Positions 46,704-55,474 of a stretch of 64,000 nucleotides of DNA are shown here, piece after piece. The translations under genes and the position numbers were made by a program. The stretch lies in the NCBI GenBank assembly GCA_039023545.1, contig JBCHKQ010000002.1:558001-622000 (forward strand), written 5' to 3'. The notes beneath the pieces are model-generated. The model saw only the letters and a list, made by a program, of their open reading frames with translations. It was not told the origin of the DNA and made no database searches. The stretch's first letter is position 1. Every line of letters starts with the position of its first letter. The DNA is from Spirochaetia bacterium 38H-sp (GTDB lineage Bacteria; Spirochaetota; Spirochaetia; Winmispirales; Winmispiraceae).

Positions 46704-47886
46704 CATCTTTGTCGAAGTGGGTTCGTTCCAGATACCCAAGTATGCTGAACATGCAGAGGGAGATGTCTTCTTCTCAAAGAAAGATCTCAACGGTAAGCGT
46801 ATTGTCTCCGTACTTTCAGATGGTCTGGGTTCTGGGATCAAGGCGTCTGTCTTAGCCACTCTCACAGCTACTATCGGAGCGGGGTGCATTGCACACAAGC
46901 TCTCCCTAGAAAGAACAGGATGGCTTCTCATGCGAACTCTTCCTGTATGTTCTAAACGCAAAATAAGTTATGCAACATTTACCATCGTGGACATAGACTC
47001 GGACTACAGAGTCTCCTGTCTGGAATACGACAATCCCCCCTATCTCCTTTGGAGAGGAGATCGTCTCATTGAAACAACTCGAAAGAAGAGGATCATTCGA
47101 AGACATGGGAAAGGACATCCTCCTTTAATGGAAGTAACTCTCTCTTCTTTCCAAGCTATCCTCAATGACAGACTCATATTCTTCTCTGATGGTGTGACCC
47201 AATGCGGTATGGGAAGTCGTCAATTCCCCCTGGGATGGGGATTGGATGGCGTGATCAACTACGTGAGAAGCCTCATCTCCGCCACACCCAATATATCGGC
47301 GCGGGATCTTGCCCGATTGGTGGTGCAGCGGGCCATGCTGATAGACGATAACAAGGCCAAAGATGATATCACCTGTGGGGTCATCTATTTCAGAAATGCA
47401 CGACGGCTACTCGTGATGACCGGCCCTCCACTCCGGAAGGATCGCGATAGAGACCTAGCCATACTATTCAGAGATTTTAAAGGCAAACGTATTATCTCTG
47501 GGGGAACCACTGCCACCATCATTGCCCGGGAATTGAACAAGCAGCTTTCTGTTAGCCTCGACTGTATCGACTCGTCATTGCCTCCACCAGGGGAGATGGA
47601 GGGAGCTGACCTAGTAACCGAGGGAATCCTCACACTTGGAAAGGTAGCGGACTATCTCGAGAGAAACGAAGTGTTGGAATACCTTCCTCGTAATCCAGCT
47701 ACAGACATCCTACGCCTCATGCTCAATTCCGACGTTATCGAATTTGTGGTCGGTACAAGGATAAACGAGGCTCATCAGGATCCTTCTATGCCAGTGGAGC
47801 TGGAGATCCGTAGGAATGTAGTGAGAAAAATCGCTGGGCTTTTGGAACAGCGATACTTGAAGAAAACCAGTATAAGATTCATCTAA
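46696..47886 (+). CDS. SpoIIE/PP2C-type serine phosphatase, HfsC-like
   Basis: The 396-residue protein has the SpoIIE/RsbU phosphatase fold in its first 240 residues: metal Asp in SDGLGSGIKASVLATL, FSDGVTQCG and DDITCGVIYF. A C-terminal part of about 150 residues (KRIISGGTTATIIARELNKQ onward) is not assigned. Such phosphatases usually dephosphorylate anti-sigma-factor antagonists. Encoded directly after the sensory hydrogenase, with an 8-base overlap, it likely transmits its signal. No kinase or antagonist gene is in the cluster. The ATG at 46696 follows GAGGGGGAG. Confidence 0.83.
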   Translation: MDDIFVEVGSFQIPKYAEHAEGDVFFSKKDLNGKRIVSVLSDGLGSGIKASVLATLTATIGAGCIAHKLSLERTGWLLMRTLPVCSKRKISYATFTIVDIDSDYRVSCLEYDNPPYLLWRGDRLIETTRKKRIIRRHGKGHPPLMEVTLSSFQAILNDRLIFFSDGVTQCGMGSRQFPLGWGLDGVINYVRSLISATPNISARDLARLVVQRAMLIDDNKAKDDITCGVIYFRNARRLLVMTGPPLRKDRDRDLAILFRDFKGKRIISGGTTATIIARELNKQLSVSLDCIDSSLPPPGEMEGADLVTEGILTLGKVADYLERNEVLEYLPRNPATDILRLMLNSDVIEFVVGTRINEAHQDPSMPVELEIRRNVVRKIAGLLEQRYLKKTSIRFI

Positions 47887-47898
47887 GGGAGTTATTTA

Positions 47899-48165
47899 AT
47901 GAGAAAAATTAGAATCACAGTATGTGTAGGTACTGCATGCTACGTCATGGGAGGAGCAGACATACTGGCACTCCGGGACGATCTTCCACAGGAATGGGAT
48001 AAGCATCTGGAATGGGAGGGCTCACCCTGCCTAAACCACTGCAGAGAGATGGGAACAGAGAGGGCACCCTTTGTCCTTGTCGATGGGAACCTATTAGAAG
48101 GGGCAACTCCAGAACGCCTTAAGGACAAAATAGCACATCTCATTGCAGGAGTGTCCGATGCCTAG
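47899..48165 (+). CDS. Second thioredoxin-like [2Fe-2S] ferredoxin
   Basis: The 88-residue protein shows CVGTAC at the start and SPCLNHC later, giving the C-x4-C / C-x3-C pattern of NuoE-like ferredoxins. It is only distantly similar to the one that heads the cluster. It overlaps the following hydrogenase gene by 8 bases and probably delivers electrons to it. This extra gene is not part of the four-gene hfs layout I recall. Confidence 0.8.
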   Translation: MRKIRITVCVGTACYVMGGADILALRDDLPQEWDKHLEWEGSPCLNHCREMGTERAPFVLVDGNLLEGATPERLKDKIAHLIAGVSDA

Positions 48166-49741
48166 AGAAGATAACCGAACAAAGATCAGAAGGGATCTTC
48201 TTGTGAGAATAGCTCGACTTCTCACTAATGGGACCATAGAAGAAGAGATAGATGCCATTCCATTTGATATGACAAATGAGGGATGGGAACAGGTTAGATG
48301 TTGCATACAACATGATCGGGCACTCCTCCGACTAAGGCTACTGGCTCTCATGGGCTTTGAGGTGGAAGGCAAGGAGGATGTAGTACGACCGCTCGGATAT
48401 TACGCACATATCCTCATGGAACATGTGTCTAACATGGTGAGCAGAGAGCACGTCTTCTCCCAAGTGAAAGAACCAGAAGCAAAGACTGAGATAGAAAGCA
48501 GCCACAGCTCTGTCTCGCTGGAGAGGGAGGCAAATGTGGCAGTTGACCTTACTGCTCCATTAAAACTGAACGATAGATTCCCCCTCCATATGATTACCGA
48601 AGCCTGCAACGCCTGTGAGGGAGCCCGATTCATGGTGACGGAGGCATGTCAGGGGTGTGTAGCTCGTCCATGTAAGACAGGATGTCCCAAGGATGCAACC
48701 TCTATCGTTAGAGGACGGGCTTATATTGATTACGAAAAATGCATCAACTGTGGCCTCTGTGCAAGGGTATGCCCTTTTCACGCCATCGTGAGAATACCAG
48801 TACCATGCGAAGAAGTGTGCCCTGTAGGTGCGATCAAAAAGGGAAAAGACGGGGTGGCTCGCATTGACCATAGGACATGCATTCTCTGCGGTAAGTGTCT
48901 CAAAAACTGTCCCTTTGGTGCACCACAGGAACAGTCAGATCTCTTCAGCGTTGTGACTGCTCTTCGCATGAAAAGGAAAGTAATAGCAATGCTGGCTCCT
49001 GCAGCAATGGCCCAGTTTCCCACTTCGCCTGGACGACTTCCCTCTGCCCTTCGTAGAATAGGGTTCGATGAGGTAGTGGAGGTGGCTGCTGCTGCCGATC
49101 GTGTGGCAAAAGAAGAAGCTCAGGAAATAGTAGAGCGATTATCTACTGGAGAGGCTTTCGTAGCCACCTCGTGCTGTCCATCTTGGGTTCGTGCAGCCTC
49201 TAGACTGGATGGGATCGCTGATCATGTCTCTCACACCCCGAGCCCAATGGTGATGGGTGCCCGACTTGTAAAGGAGGAGAATCCCAACGCCTTTGTGGTT
49301 TTCATTGGTCCCTGTCTTGCCAAGAAACAAGAGGGAAAGGAGGAAGAGGCAGTAGATGCGGTCATTACTATAGAAGAGCTTGGGGCACTCCTAGTCGCCA
49401 TGGAAATAGAGGTAGGAGAAGAGGAAGAGCTTCCACTGGAGGAGACAATATCATCCTATGGAAGAGGATTCGGTGCTTCCTCAGGGGTTAGCTACGCGGT
49501 GCTCCATGCCATTGATGAGTTGGAGTCCGAGATAAAGATAGAACATAGGGTAATTGACGGACTATCCTCTGACTCTCTTAAGGAGATCGCTCGATGGAGT
49601 ATTGATTCACCGGAAAGTACGCTTGTTGAGGTTATGGCGTGTGAAGGCGGGTGTGTCGGGGGGCCCTGTGCCATCGCTCATCCCAAAACATCTAAAAAAC
49701 TGCTCATGAAATATGCAGGTGAAGTCAATAAACAGGTATAA
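48158..49741 (+). CDS. [FeFe]-hydrogenase catalytic protein, HfsD-like
   Basis: The 527-residue protein has an N-terminal helical part of about 130 residues and a cysteine-rich electron-transfer region. That region has CEACEG/CQGC...C...C, then CINCGLCARVCP (195-205) and CILCGKCLKNCP (241-251). The H-cluster domain has L1 TSCCP (C339, C340), L2 GPCLAKK (C386) and L3 EVMACEGGCVGGP (C495, C499). Both L1 cysteines are present, unlike the HfsB-like protein, so proton transfer can work. The usual Met of L2 (MPC) is Gly here. No hydE/F/G maturation genes lie in the window. AGGAG precedes the ATG at 48158. Confidence 0.88.
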   Translation: MPREDNRTKIRRDLLVRIARLLTNGTIEEEIDAIPFDMTNEGWEQVRCCIQHDRALLRLRLLALMGFEVEGKEDVVRPLGYYAHILMEHVSNMVSREHVFSQVKEPEAKTEIESSHSSVSLEREANVAVDLTAPLKLNDRFPLHMITEACNACEGARFMVTEACQGCVARPCKTGCPKDATSIVRGRAYIDYEKCINCGLCARVCPFHAIVRIPVPCEEVCPVGAIKKGKDGVARIDHRTCILCGKCLKNCPFGAPQEQSDLFSVVTALRMKRKVIAMLAPAAMAQFPTSPGRLPSALRRIGFDEVVEVAAAADRVAKEEAQEIVERLSTGEAFVATSCCPSWVRAASRLDGIADHVSHTPSPMVMGARLVKEENPNAFVVFIGPCLAKKQEGKEEEAVDAVITIEELGALLVAMEIEVGEEEELPLEETISSYGRGFGASSGVSYAVLHAIDELESEIKIEHRVIDGLSSDSLKEIARWSIDSPESTLVEVMACEGGCVGGPCAIAHPKTSKKLLMKYAGEVNKQV

Positions 49742-49831
49742 AGTCTTTTATTTTTTGAGGAAGCGGTAACCGGGATAGAATGCTCCTACTGTATCCATTT
49801 CTTAACTAGTAGTTCTCTAACATCACAGGTA

Positions 49832-49859
49832 GGGGAGGACGGATTCTTTCCTCCCCTTT
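49832..49859 (+). terminator. Possible terminator of the hydrogenase cluster
   Basis: An 8-bp stem GGGGAGGA / TCCTCCCC with a 9-nt loop is followed by only three T residues, 90 bp after the last stop. Confidence 0.5.
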
Positions 49860-50152
49860 ATGTATCTGTATCCCGAGATAAAGAACTCCAATCTTAAAAC
49901 ACAGGGATACTACACATAATCGTGGATAAGTAAGATGCTTAGCAAATAGATGTTGATATTCTTTGTATATTTCTACCACTTGGATGACACGATGATGAGA
50001 AACTATAATCAATCCACTATCCTGTCCCATAATTATGGGCATTCCAGGATACCCCATCAGCTCTATGATATATGGTATTGGAATTCCATACAGGATATTG
50101 ATTGTATACTGTTCTATCCTTTCCTTGTTCTGTTTTTTACGTTTTTAAAGCC

Positions 50153-50173
50153 GGCAGAGGCTATGCCTCTGCC
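50153..50173 (-). terminator. Possible terminator of the chitinase gene
   Basis: A perfect 9-bp stem GGCAGAGGC / GCCTCTGCC with a 3-nt loop lies 12 bp after the chitinase stop on the minus strand. The T-run is short. Confidence 0.55.
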
Positions 50174-50184
50174 AGACCAGAAAA

Positions 50185-52125
50185 TTACAATTTCTGCCAT
50201 AAAGCAGGAGTTGTTGCAGGCTCCCAGCCTGTTAAAGCTGTATGAGACTGTAGGCACTTATACTGTGCACCCTGGTAGGAAACAACATCACCAGTAACAT
50301 AAGCAGTACCAGCCTGCCATTCTGCTACACTGCCTGTTGCAGTAGGTGTGGGTGTTACAGTAGCCGTAGGTGTAGGTGTCACTGTAGGCGTAGGCGTTAC
50401 TGTAGCAGCAGGTGTCGGACTTGGAGTCGCTGTAGGTGTTGCTGTAGGTGTGGGCGTTGGTGTGGGAGTAGAACCGTCTGCAGGACCAAGATCTTTCCAT
50501 ACTCCCCATTCTCCTCCACTTCCGGGCTTATCACCTTGTGTCCACCACTTTGCTTCCCAGTTGTGACCATTGTAGTATACTCTATCTCCTCCGTTATACA
50601 CGGCAGAAGCATCCCATGCAGGATATACACTTCCCGTAGGTGTAGGTGTCACTGTAGGCGTAGGCGTTACTGTAGCAGTAGGTGTCGGGCTAGGAGTTGC
50701 TGTCGGTGTTGCACTTGGCGTAGGACTTGTTGTCATTGTTGGAGTAGGTATTGGAGTAGGTACACTCCCTCCGCCAAAAATATTATATATTGCCTTGGTA
50801 AGCTCTGCTCCCTTTTCTGTTGCCGTGTTGGGATAATCTCCTGTTATGTCCCAAATTATAAAACCACCGTAACCATTTTGCTTAACATAATTGGCTTTTA
50901 TAGTAATACTCTCAAGGTCCTCGTATGTCCACATTATACCCTTTGCAGCATTATATAACCATGGCACCTTGGCATCATTATCCCAATACCTCACAAAACC
51001 ATCGGCACCGGCAGCCCAAGCTCTTGCCTGATAATACGGAGCAGTATTTCCATCCCAAGCGCCGGTATCAGCAGCACCCTGAGCATTAGCAAAAAGTCCG
51101 TTTATACCAGTATTGGCATCAATACCCTTCCATCCTCTAGAATAGTACGGGATTCCCATATTGAGCTTGGAAGCAGGAACACCATAAGTCGTCTTAAAGT
51201 AATTGAGAGCCCAATCGGAATTATAAGTTGTTCTCTGATTAACAGGAGTTGTTGCAGAAGGATCATTGGGACTAGGATAAAGAGGAGACTGATGGTTTGT
51301 TACTTTTTCCCAACCACCATGATAGTCATAAGTCATAAGACTGACAAAATCCAGATATTGATGATACTTATTGGGCTCAGTAAGATCTATCTTGTCCTTA
51401 CCAGCACCTACAGCAACACTCAAAATATAGTGCTTACCATCCTGCTGCCCTGCAGCATCAAGAGCAGTCCTGAGATCCTTGAGAAGAAGAGTAAAGTTAA
51501 CCTTATCCTCCTCGGGAGTACCATAAACAACATTCCCCTGATCTCCGGGAGGACTGTTGGAAGGAGCACGTGCCACACCCGGCCATTCCCAGTCAATATC
51601 TATGCCATCGTAACCATAAGTTCTCAAAAACTCCACACAACTCTGAGCAAAACTCTGCCTACCCTCCGGAGTATAAGCCATCTCAGAGAAATATCCACTT
51701 CTTGACCAGCCACCTACAGAGAAGAGAAGCTTTGCATTAGGATTGCGCAAATCTCTCTGATATTTGAGCTCCCTAATATTTCCCTTTCGCTCGGTCTGAT
51801 CCCAAGTACCATAAGCCTTCTCAAGACTTGCCCAAGAATCAATTATACCAAGCTGAAAATTGGTATGACTCACCTTTTTTATCTCAAGAAAGGAATACTG
51901 AAGATGAGTTATGTACTCAAAAGGCACATGCTCAGGATAATAATAGTTATGCCCCGCATATATTCCCCACTCAGGGAAATATACAACGATATTATAGGGC
52001 AAACTCTGAGAAGCAGCCCGTGAGGACAACTCAGCCACATCCCCGGCAGAAGGAGCAAAAGGGCCCAGACAACCGGTCAGCAGCAGCAAAAAAACAGCTG
52101 CCAATAAAAATAAAGCTCTTTTCAT
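50185..52125 (-). CDS. GH18 chitinase lipoprotein with two chitin-binding modules
   Basis: This secreted enzyme hydrolyses chitin. Order in 646 residues: lipoprotein signal (LLAAVFLLLLTGC, Cys 19), then a glycosyl hydrolase 18 barrel (about 40-420) with the catalytic DGIDIDWEWPG (Glu the acid/base), LLFSVGGWSRSG and SLMTYDYHGGW. A Thr-Pro-rich linker leads to CBM5/12 one (YPAWDASAVYNGGDRVYYNG...WEAKWWTQGDKPG). A second such linker leads to CBM5/12 two (EWQAGTAYVTGDVVSYQG...CLQSHTALTGWEP). The ATG at 52125 has GGAGGG upstream. The linkers are repetitive at DNA level. The lipid anchor suggests a cell-bound enzyme. Confidence 0.93.
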   Translation of the reverse strand: MKRALFLLAAVFLLLLTGCLGPFAPSAGDVAELSSRAASQSLPYNIVVYFPEWGIYAGHNYYYPEHVPFEYITHLQYSFLEIKKVSHTNFQLGIIDSWASLEKAYGTWDQTERKGNIRELKYQRDLRNPNAKLLFSVGGWSRSGYFSEMAYTPEGRQSFAQSCVEFLRTYGYDGIDIDWEWPGVARAPSNSPPGDQGNVVYGTPEEDKVNFTLLLKDLRTALDAAGQQDGKHYILSVAVGAGKDKIDLTEPNKYHQYLDFVSLMTYDYHGGWEKVTNHQSPLYPSPNDPSATTPVNQRTTYNSDWALNYFKTTYGVPASKLNMGIPYYSRGWKGIDANTGINGLFANAQGAADTGAWDGNTAPYYQARAWAAGADGFVRYWDNDAKVPWLYNAAKGIMWTYEDLESITIKANYVKQNGYGGFIIWDITGDYPNTATEKGAELTKAIYNIFGGGSVPTPIPTPTMTTSPTPSATPTATPSPTPTATVTPTPTVTPTPTGSVYPAWDASAVYNGGDRVYYNGHNWEAKWWTQGDKPGSGGEWGVWKDLGPADGSTPTPTPTPTATPTATPSPTPAATVTPTPTVTPTPTATVTPTPTATGSVAEWQAGTAYVTGDVVSYQGAQYKCLQSHTALTGWEPATTPALWQKL

Positions 52126-52479
52126 AAAACCCTCCGTAAAAGTATCTGAATTATTATACCATGGGTTCGTAAAAATTGTCAAAAAAATTTATTATCTCCA
52201 ATAAATCTATTTATAAAATATAAATACTAGTAGTTTAATTAGTTTAAAAAAATAAACAAATAGAGCAAAATAATATAATCAATAAAAACCGAACGGATTG
52301 CCCGCATAAAATAAAGCATCAAGATAACTAAAATGCGGGCAATCCTGCCTGCGGCTTAAATAAAACAATACGGGAAAAACATGTAACCATAATCTCTCAA
52401 AAAAGATTATCAGAGAAAAACAATAAGAAGAAAAACTATCCTAAAATACACACAAAAAATACAAGAACAACCTTTACAA
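52126..52479. other. Gap upstream of the chitinase gene
   Basis: This 354-bp AT-rich gap holds copy 10 of the repeat family. The chitinase promoter should lie within the first 150 bp, but no convincing -35/-10 pair was fixed. Confidence 0.4.
52288..52356 (+). repeat. ACCGAACG hairpin element, mini-hairpin type (copy 10)
   Basis: The box (52288-52295) opens a perfect 13-bp stem GGATTGCCCGCAT / ATGCGGGCAATCC around a 25-nt loop, followed by the tail TGCCTGCGGCT (52346-52356). Both neighbouring genes are on the minus strand, so this plus-orientated copy is not behind a plus-strand gene. Confidence 0.85.
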
Positions 52480-53847
52480 TCAAGAAGAATAACGGAAAGA
52501 AGAGTAATATTGATAAGCCTTATTCCAGAAATCCACCTTTTCCTCGGAAGGAGAAACCATTGTTCTAACAGAAAAAACAGAAGAAGCTGCATCATAAAGA
52601 GAAGAAAAATCTCCCAAGGCAAGAAAAGAATATGCCGCAGCTCCTGCAAGCTCCGCATCGCAAATACTCGGCACAGAAATCGTTCTGCCAAGGACATCAG
52701 CCCTTGCCCTTACCCATGGCATATTGAGAGCCTGTCCTCCGCACAAAACAATATCAGAAGGGTAAACCTCTGCCGAATAAAAAACAGAAAATGCATCGCG
52801 CACCATAAACAAAAGAGATTCCAAAAGAGCAGCAAAAACGACATCAGGAGAAAAGGAGCTGTCAAGCCCTACAAAATCTCCAAAAGATGCATCGGTAACC
52901 CCTCCCTTATTGTGAGGAAAGATAAACGGGCCTTTGCGTTTTAGCCAATTCTTGTCCCATAACTTCTCTGCATGTTTTACAATCTCAAGATAAGAAACAG
53001 AGCTTCTACCTGTAAGATTTTTAAACCACTCAAAAATAGAACCAGAAGCAGGAATAACAAGGCCAGCATTGTACAACCCCTCTGCAGGATGCGGAGTATT
53101 TCTTATCCCGTCAAGCTTGCAAGGCATAGAAAGTGCAAAGTTTATCCCCTCCGATGTTCCAGCGCGGTTACAGACCTTTCTTTCTGTGAGGACGTTGCAG
53201 CCTACTATTGCCATAATAAAGTCTGAGGCACCAGCTACAACAGGGATAGAGGCAGGGATTCCCAGAGCTTTTGCAGAATTCCCCGTAAGTCCGCACAAGT
53301 TGCCTGTTCTCGCAATTCCAACAGGCAAATACTCTTCCAACCCAGAAGCTTTTTTCTCCTCATAACTCCATATAAGGCTGTCAAACTCAGGAGAGGGAGA
53401 AAACATAACCGGCTCCGCTCCCAGATAAAAGGAAACAAACTCAGGCACTCCAAGAAAAAAATCCGGCTTCTCTGCAAAGAGCGTATTATCCACATACCAC
53501 TCTATACGCGGCAAATATGCACTCTTATACCCTCTTTGCTCTACAGGCTTATTCCACATAAGAGCAGGTCCTGTCGCTTTGCCGTTTTTTTTAACAGGTA
53601 CAATGGATGGTCCATGACCTGTCACACACAGTGCAGCAACCTCGCCAAAATCCATCCCAGCACACAGCTTTTTTATGGCAGAAATCCACCTGTAGGAATC
53701 AAAAAGCCATTTATCTTTATAAGATGCACCAGAAACTTTGACAAGACTGATGCGTTCGTGGGCAAAGATCTGCCCTTTTTTGCCTATGAGTGCGGCTTTT
53801 ACAGAGGAAGTTCCTATATCAATAGCAAGTATTTTTTTATTTTTCAC
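52480..53847 (-). CDS. FGGY-family carbohydrate kinase
   Basis: The 455-residue sugar kinase has the N-terminal ATPase motif LAIDIGTSSVKAALIG, VTGHGPSIVP, a glycine-rich VAGASDFIMAIVGC, NRAGTSEGINFAL, and the C-terminal LCGGQALNMPWVRARADVLG. FGGY kinases phosphorylate pentoses, pentuloses, glycerol or gluconate. Xylulokinase-like is the closest guess, but the substrate is not decidable. Two nearby genes (PRPP synthetase and gluconate kinase) suggest a pentose phosphate context. Confidence 0.85.
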   Translation of the reverse strand: MKNKKILAIDIGTSSVKAALIGKKGQIFAHERISLVKVSGASYKDKWLFDSYRWISAIKKLCAGMDFGEVAALCVTGHGPSIVPVKKNGKATGPALMWNKPVEQRGYKSAYLPRIEWYVDNTLFAEKPDFFLGVPEFVSFYLGAEPVMFSPSPEFDSLIWSYEEKKASGLEEYLPVGIARTGNLCGLTGNSAKALGIPASIPVVAGASDFIMAIVGCNVLTERKVCNRAGTSEGINFALSMPCKLDGIRNTPHPAEGLYNAGLVIPASGSIFEWFKNLTGRSSVSYLEIVKHAEKLWDKNWLKRKGPFIFPHNKGGVTDASFGDFVGLDSSFSPDVVFAALLESLLFMVRDAFSVFYSAEVYPSDIVLCGGQALNMPWVRARADVLGRTISVPSICDAELAGAAAYSFLALGDFSSLYDAASSVFSVRTMVSPSEEKVDFWNKAYQYYSSFRYSS

Positions 53848-53937
53848 ACATAGAGCCTTTATGTAAAAAACAGCATATTATTTATTGATATAATAATAAA
53901 AACAACAGATATTTTACAGCACATTTTGTATTATGCT

Positions 53938-54000
53938 TGCCGGCGGCAGGCCGGCAGGCGGCCCGTACTCTATGTTTTCCGCACAGGCCGGCCGTTCGGT
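53938..54000 (-). repeat. ACCGAACG hairpin element, mini-hairpin type, after prs (copy 11)
   Basis: On the minus strand, the box (53993-54000) is followed by arms GGCCGG / CCGGCC with an inner GCGG / CCGC pair, then the tail TGCCGCCGGCA (53938-53948). The tail loop is GCC. It begins 13 bp after the prs stop. It is the most GC-rich copy. Confidence 0.8.
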
Positions 54001-54012
54001 ATAAAATAAATT

Positions 54013-55254
54013 CTATTCTTCTTTTTTTTGTTTTTTTATGAGCCACTGGATTATCTTGCTGTTGTCAAGAAGAGGACTAAGGCTCTGTCTGTGATGAAGG
54101 CGAGATATCGCACGTGCAAACAAATTGGAAACATTGGCGGAGATATACCACTCACGGGAAAGTATGCTCTCGTCGTGATATACAGCATTGGTTCCTATTA
54201 TTCTGTCAAATAGGCCTTCATGATAAGCCTTGTCAAAATGCTCGGCAGCTTCGCCTGTAAAAAGAGGCAGGCTAACTGCACAGATTATGCGCTCCGCACC
54301 CTGCTCCCTAAGCATGCGCATGGCTTTTATCAGGGTACCGCCAGTACCAAGCATATCATCAGCCATAAATACGGTTTTGCCGCTTACATCACCAAGCAAC
54401 CTGAGAGAGGATATGTTGGAGTTTCCGGCATCAGTAGAAACCTTGGAGTAATCGCGCTCTTTGTAAATAAGAGCAAGAGGTTTTTTGAGAGAACTCGCAT
54501 AAAACTTGTTTCTGCCCACAGCACCCGTATCCGGAGCAACAACAACAAGGTCATCGTTAGAAAAATCCACAAGCTCCGACAACTTGAGAAGAATCTGATA
54601 AGAAGCATGCAAGTTCTCAAGTCTGAGTTTGTTAAAGCTGTTTTGTATCTCGGTAGAGTGAATATCCAGTGTTATAAGCCTGCCTACCCCCATAAACTCA
54701 AAAATCTGAGCAAGTCGGGCAGCAGTAAGGCCTTCTCTTCCCTTTTTCTTATGCTGTCTGGCATAAGGATAAGAAGGGAGAACAAGGGTAACACTCTTGG
54801 GACTTGACTGTAATACCGCATCAATAGTAACAAGCAGAACAAAAAAATTATCGTTTACACTAAGGCACTGCTCACCACCAGAAAACTTCTGCGGATAACG
54901 GTTCTCCACATCTTGTATGATATAGACCTCTTTATCACGCACAGAAGCAAGCAGTTCTGTCTTAACCTCACCATTGGCAAAACGCGTAAAATTGGCAGGG
55001 ATATGAAAATTGGGTGGCTCATAGGCCAAGGACTCCTTTCCACCGGAAATAACAGGATGCATCAGATCGGAGAAAAGATGACTCTCCTTGATTGCATCTT
55101 CCCGAGCAATATCATACTTATCGACAATCTTGGAAACACGTTTTTCAAACTGTTTCCTATAAATTTGCCTCAAGTGACCAATAATCTCCCTCGAAAAACG
55201 CTCACCGCCGGGACAAGCGACAATACCTAAAGAAGAAGGATCATGAACAGTCAT
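54013..55254 (-). CDS. prs: Ribose-phosphate pyrophosphokinase, N-terminally extended
   Basis: This makes PRPP from ribose 5-phosphate and ATP. The 413-residue protein is about 100 residues longer than common Prs. The first roughly 85 residues (VACPGGERFSREIIGHLRQI...) separate the start motif from FANGEVKTEL, to which normal Prs passes directly. The remainder is canonical: LVLPSYPYARQHKKKGREGLTA, TLDIHSTEIQ, VVAPDTGAVGRNKFYA and the PRPP loop VFMADDMLGTGGTLIKAM. An SD-like GGAGC lies about ten bases upstream. Possible alternative: a distinct clade of Prs homologues; the catalytic motifs argue for activity. Confidence 0.88.
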   Translation of the reverse strand: MTVHDPSSLGIVACPGGERFSREIIGHLRQIYRKQFEKRVSKIVDKYDIAREDAIKESHLFSDLMHPVISGGKESLAYEPPNFHIPANFTRFANGEVKTELLASVRDKEVYIIQDVENRYPQKFSGGEQCLSVNDNFFVLLVTIDAVLQSSPKSVTLVLPSYPYARQHKKKGREGLTAARLAQIFEFMGVGRLITLDIHSTEIQNSFNKLRLENLHASYQILLKLSELVDFSNDDLVVVAPDTGAVGRNKFYASSLKKPLALIYKERDYSKVSTDAGNSNISSLRLLGDVSGKTVFMADDMLGTGGTLIKAMRMLREQGAERIICAVSLPLFTGEAAEHFDKAYHEGLFDRIIGTNAVYHDESILSREWYISANVSNLFARAISRLHHRQSLSPLLDNSKIIQWLIKKQKKEE

Positions 55255-55346
55255 AACAGAGCGGGCTCCTTAAATAGACATAACAACGATAAAGAACAAT
55301 AGCACGCAAAAAAATAACGGTCAATAAAGACAGAAAAACAAAAAAT

Positions 55347-55415
55347 ACCGAACAGCAGAAGTCGCACAAAAAAAGCAAAACAGGAAGTATGGTGCGCTTC
55401 TGCCTGCCTTTGGCA
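55347..55415 (+). repeat. ACCGAACG-type hairpin element with a diverged box (copy 12)
   Basis: The box reads ACCGAACA (55347-55354), the only copy with a change. The stem GCAGAAG-t-CGCAC / GTGCG-CTTCTGC has one bulge, and the tail TGCCTTTGGCA is at 55405-55415. It lies between two minus-strand genes, upstream of prs. Confidence 0.75.
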
Positions 55416-55474
55416 AAACTCAAGAAAAAGCACAGCAACACTAACAGGACAATTACAATCTACAAAACAAAGGT

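Larger units (their letters stand above)
49742..50184. other. Intergenic region between the hydrogenase cluster and the chitinase gene
   Basis: This convergent gap of about 440 bp contains the two hairpins listed separately. A minus-strand open stretch (49806-50057) has no recognisable protein pattern and no ribosome site that convinces me. Nothing else was recognised. Confidence 0.4.

Noticed and set aside
48174-48181. ACCGAACA inside the HfsD-like gene
   Set aside because: It matches the diverged box but lies in coding sequence and has no hairpin behind it, so it is taken as chance.
49806-50057. Minus-strand open frame of 83 codons
   Set aside because: No SD, no recognisable family, and it covers the hydrogenase-side hairpin; not supported as a gene.
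52389-52410. Hairpin ATAATCT / AGATTAT as terminator of the FGGY kinase gene
   Set aside because: The T-run falls in the loop, not after the stem, on the relevant strand.
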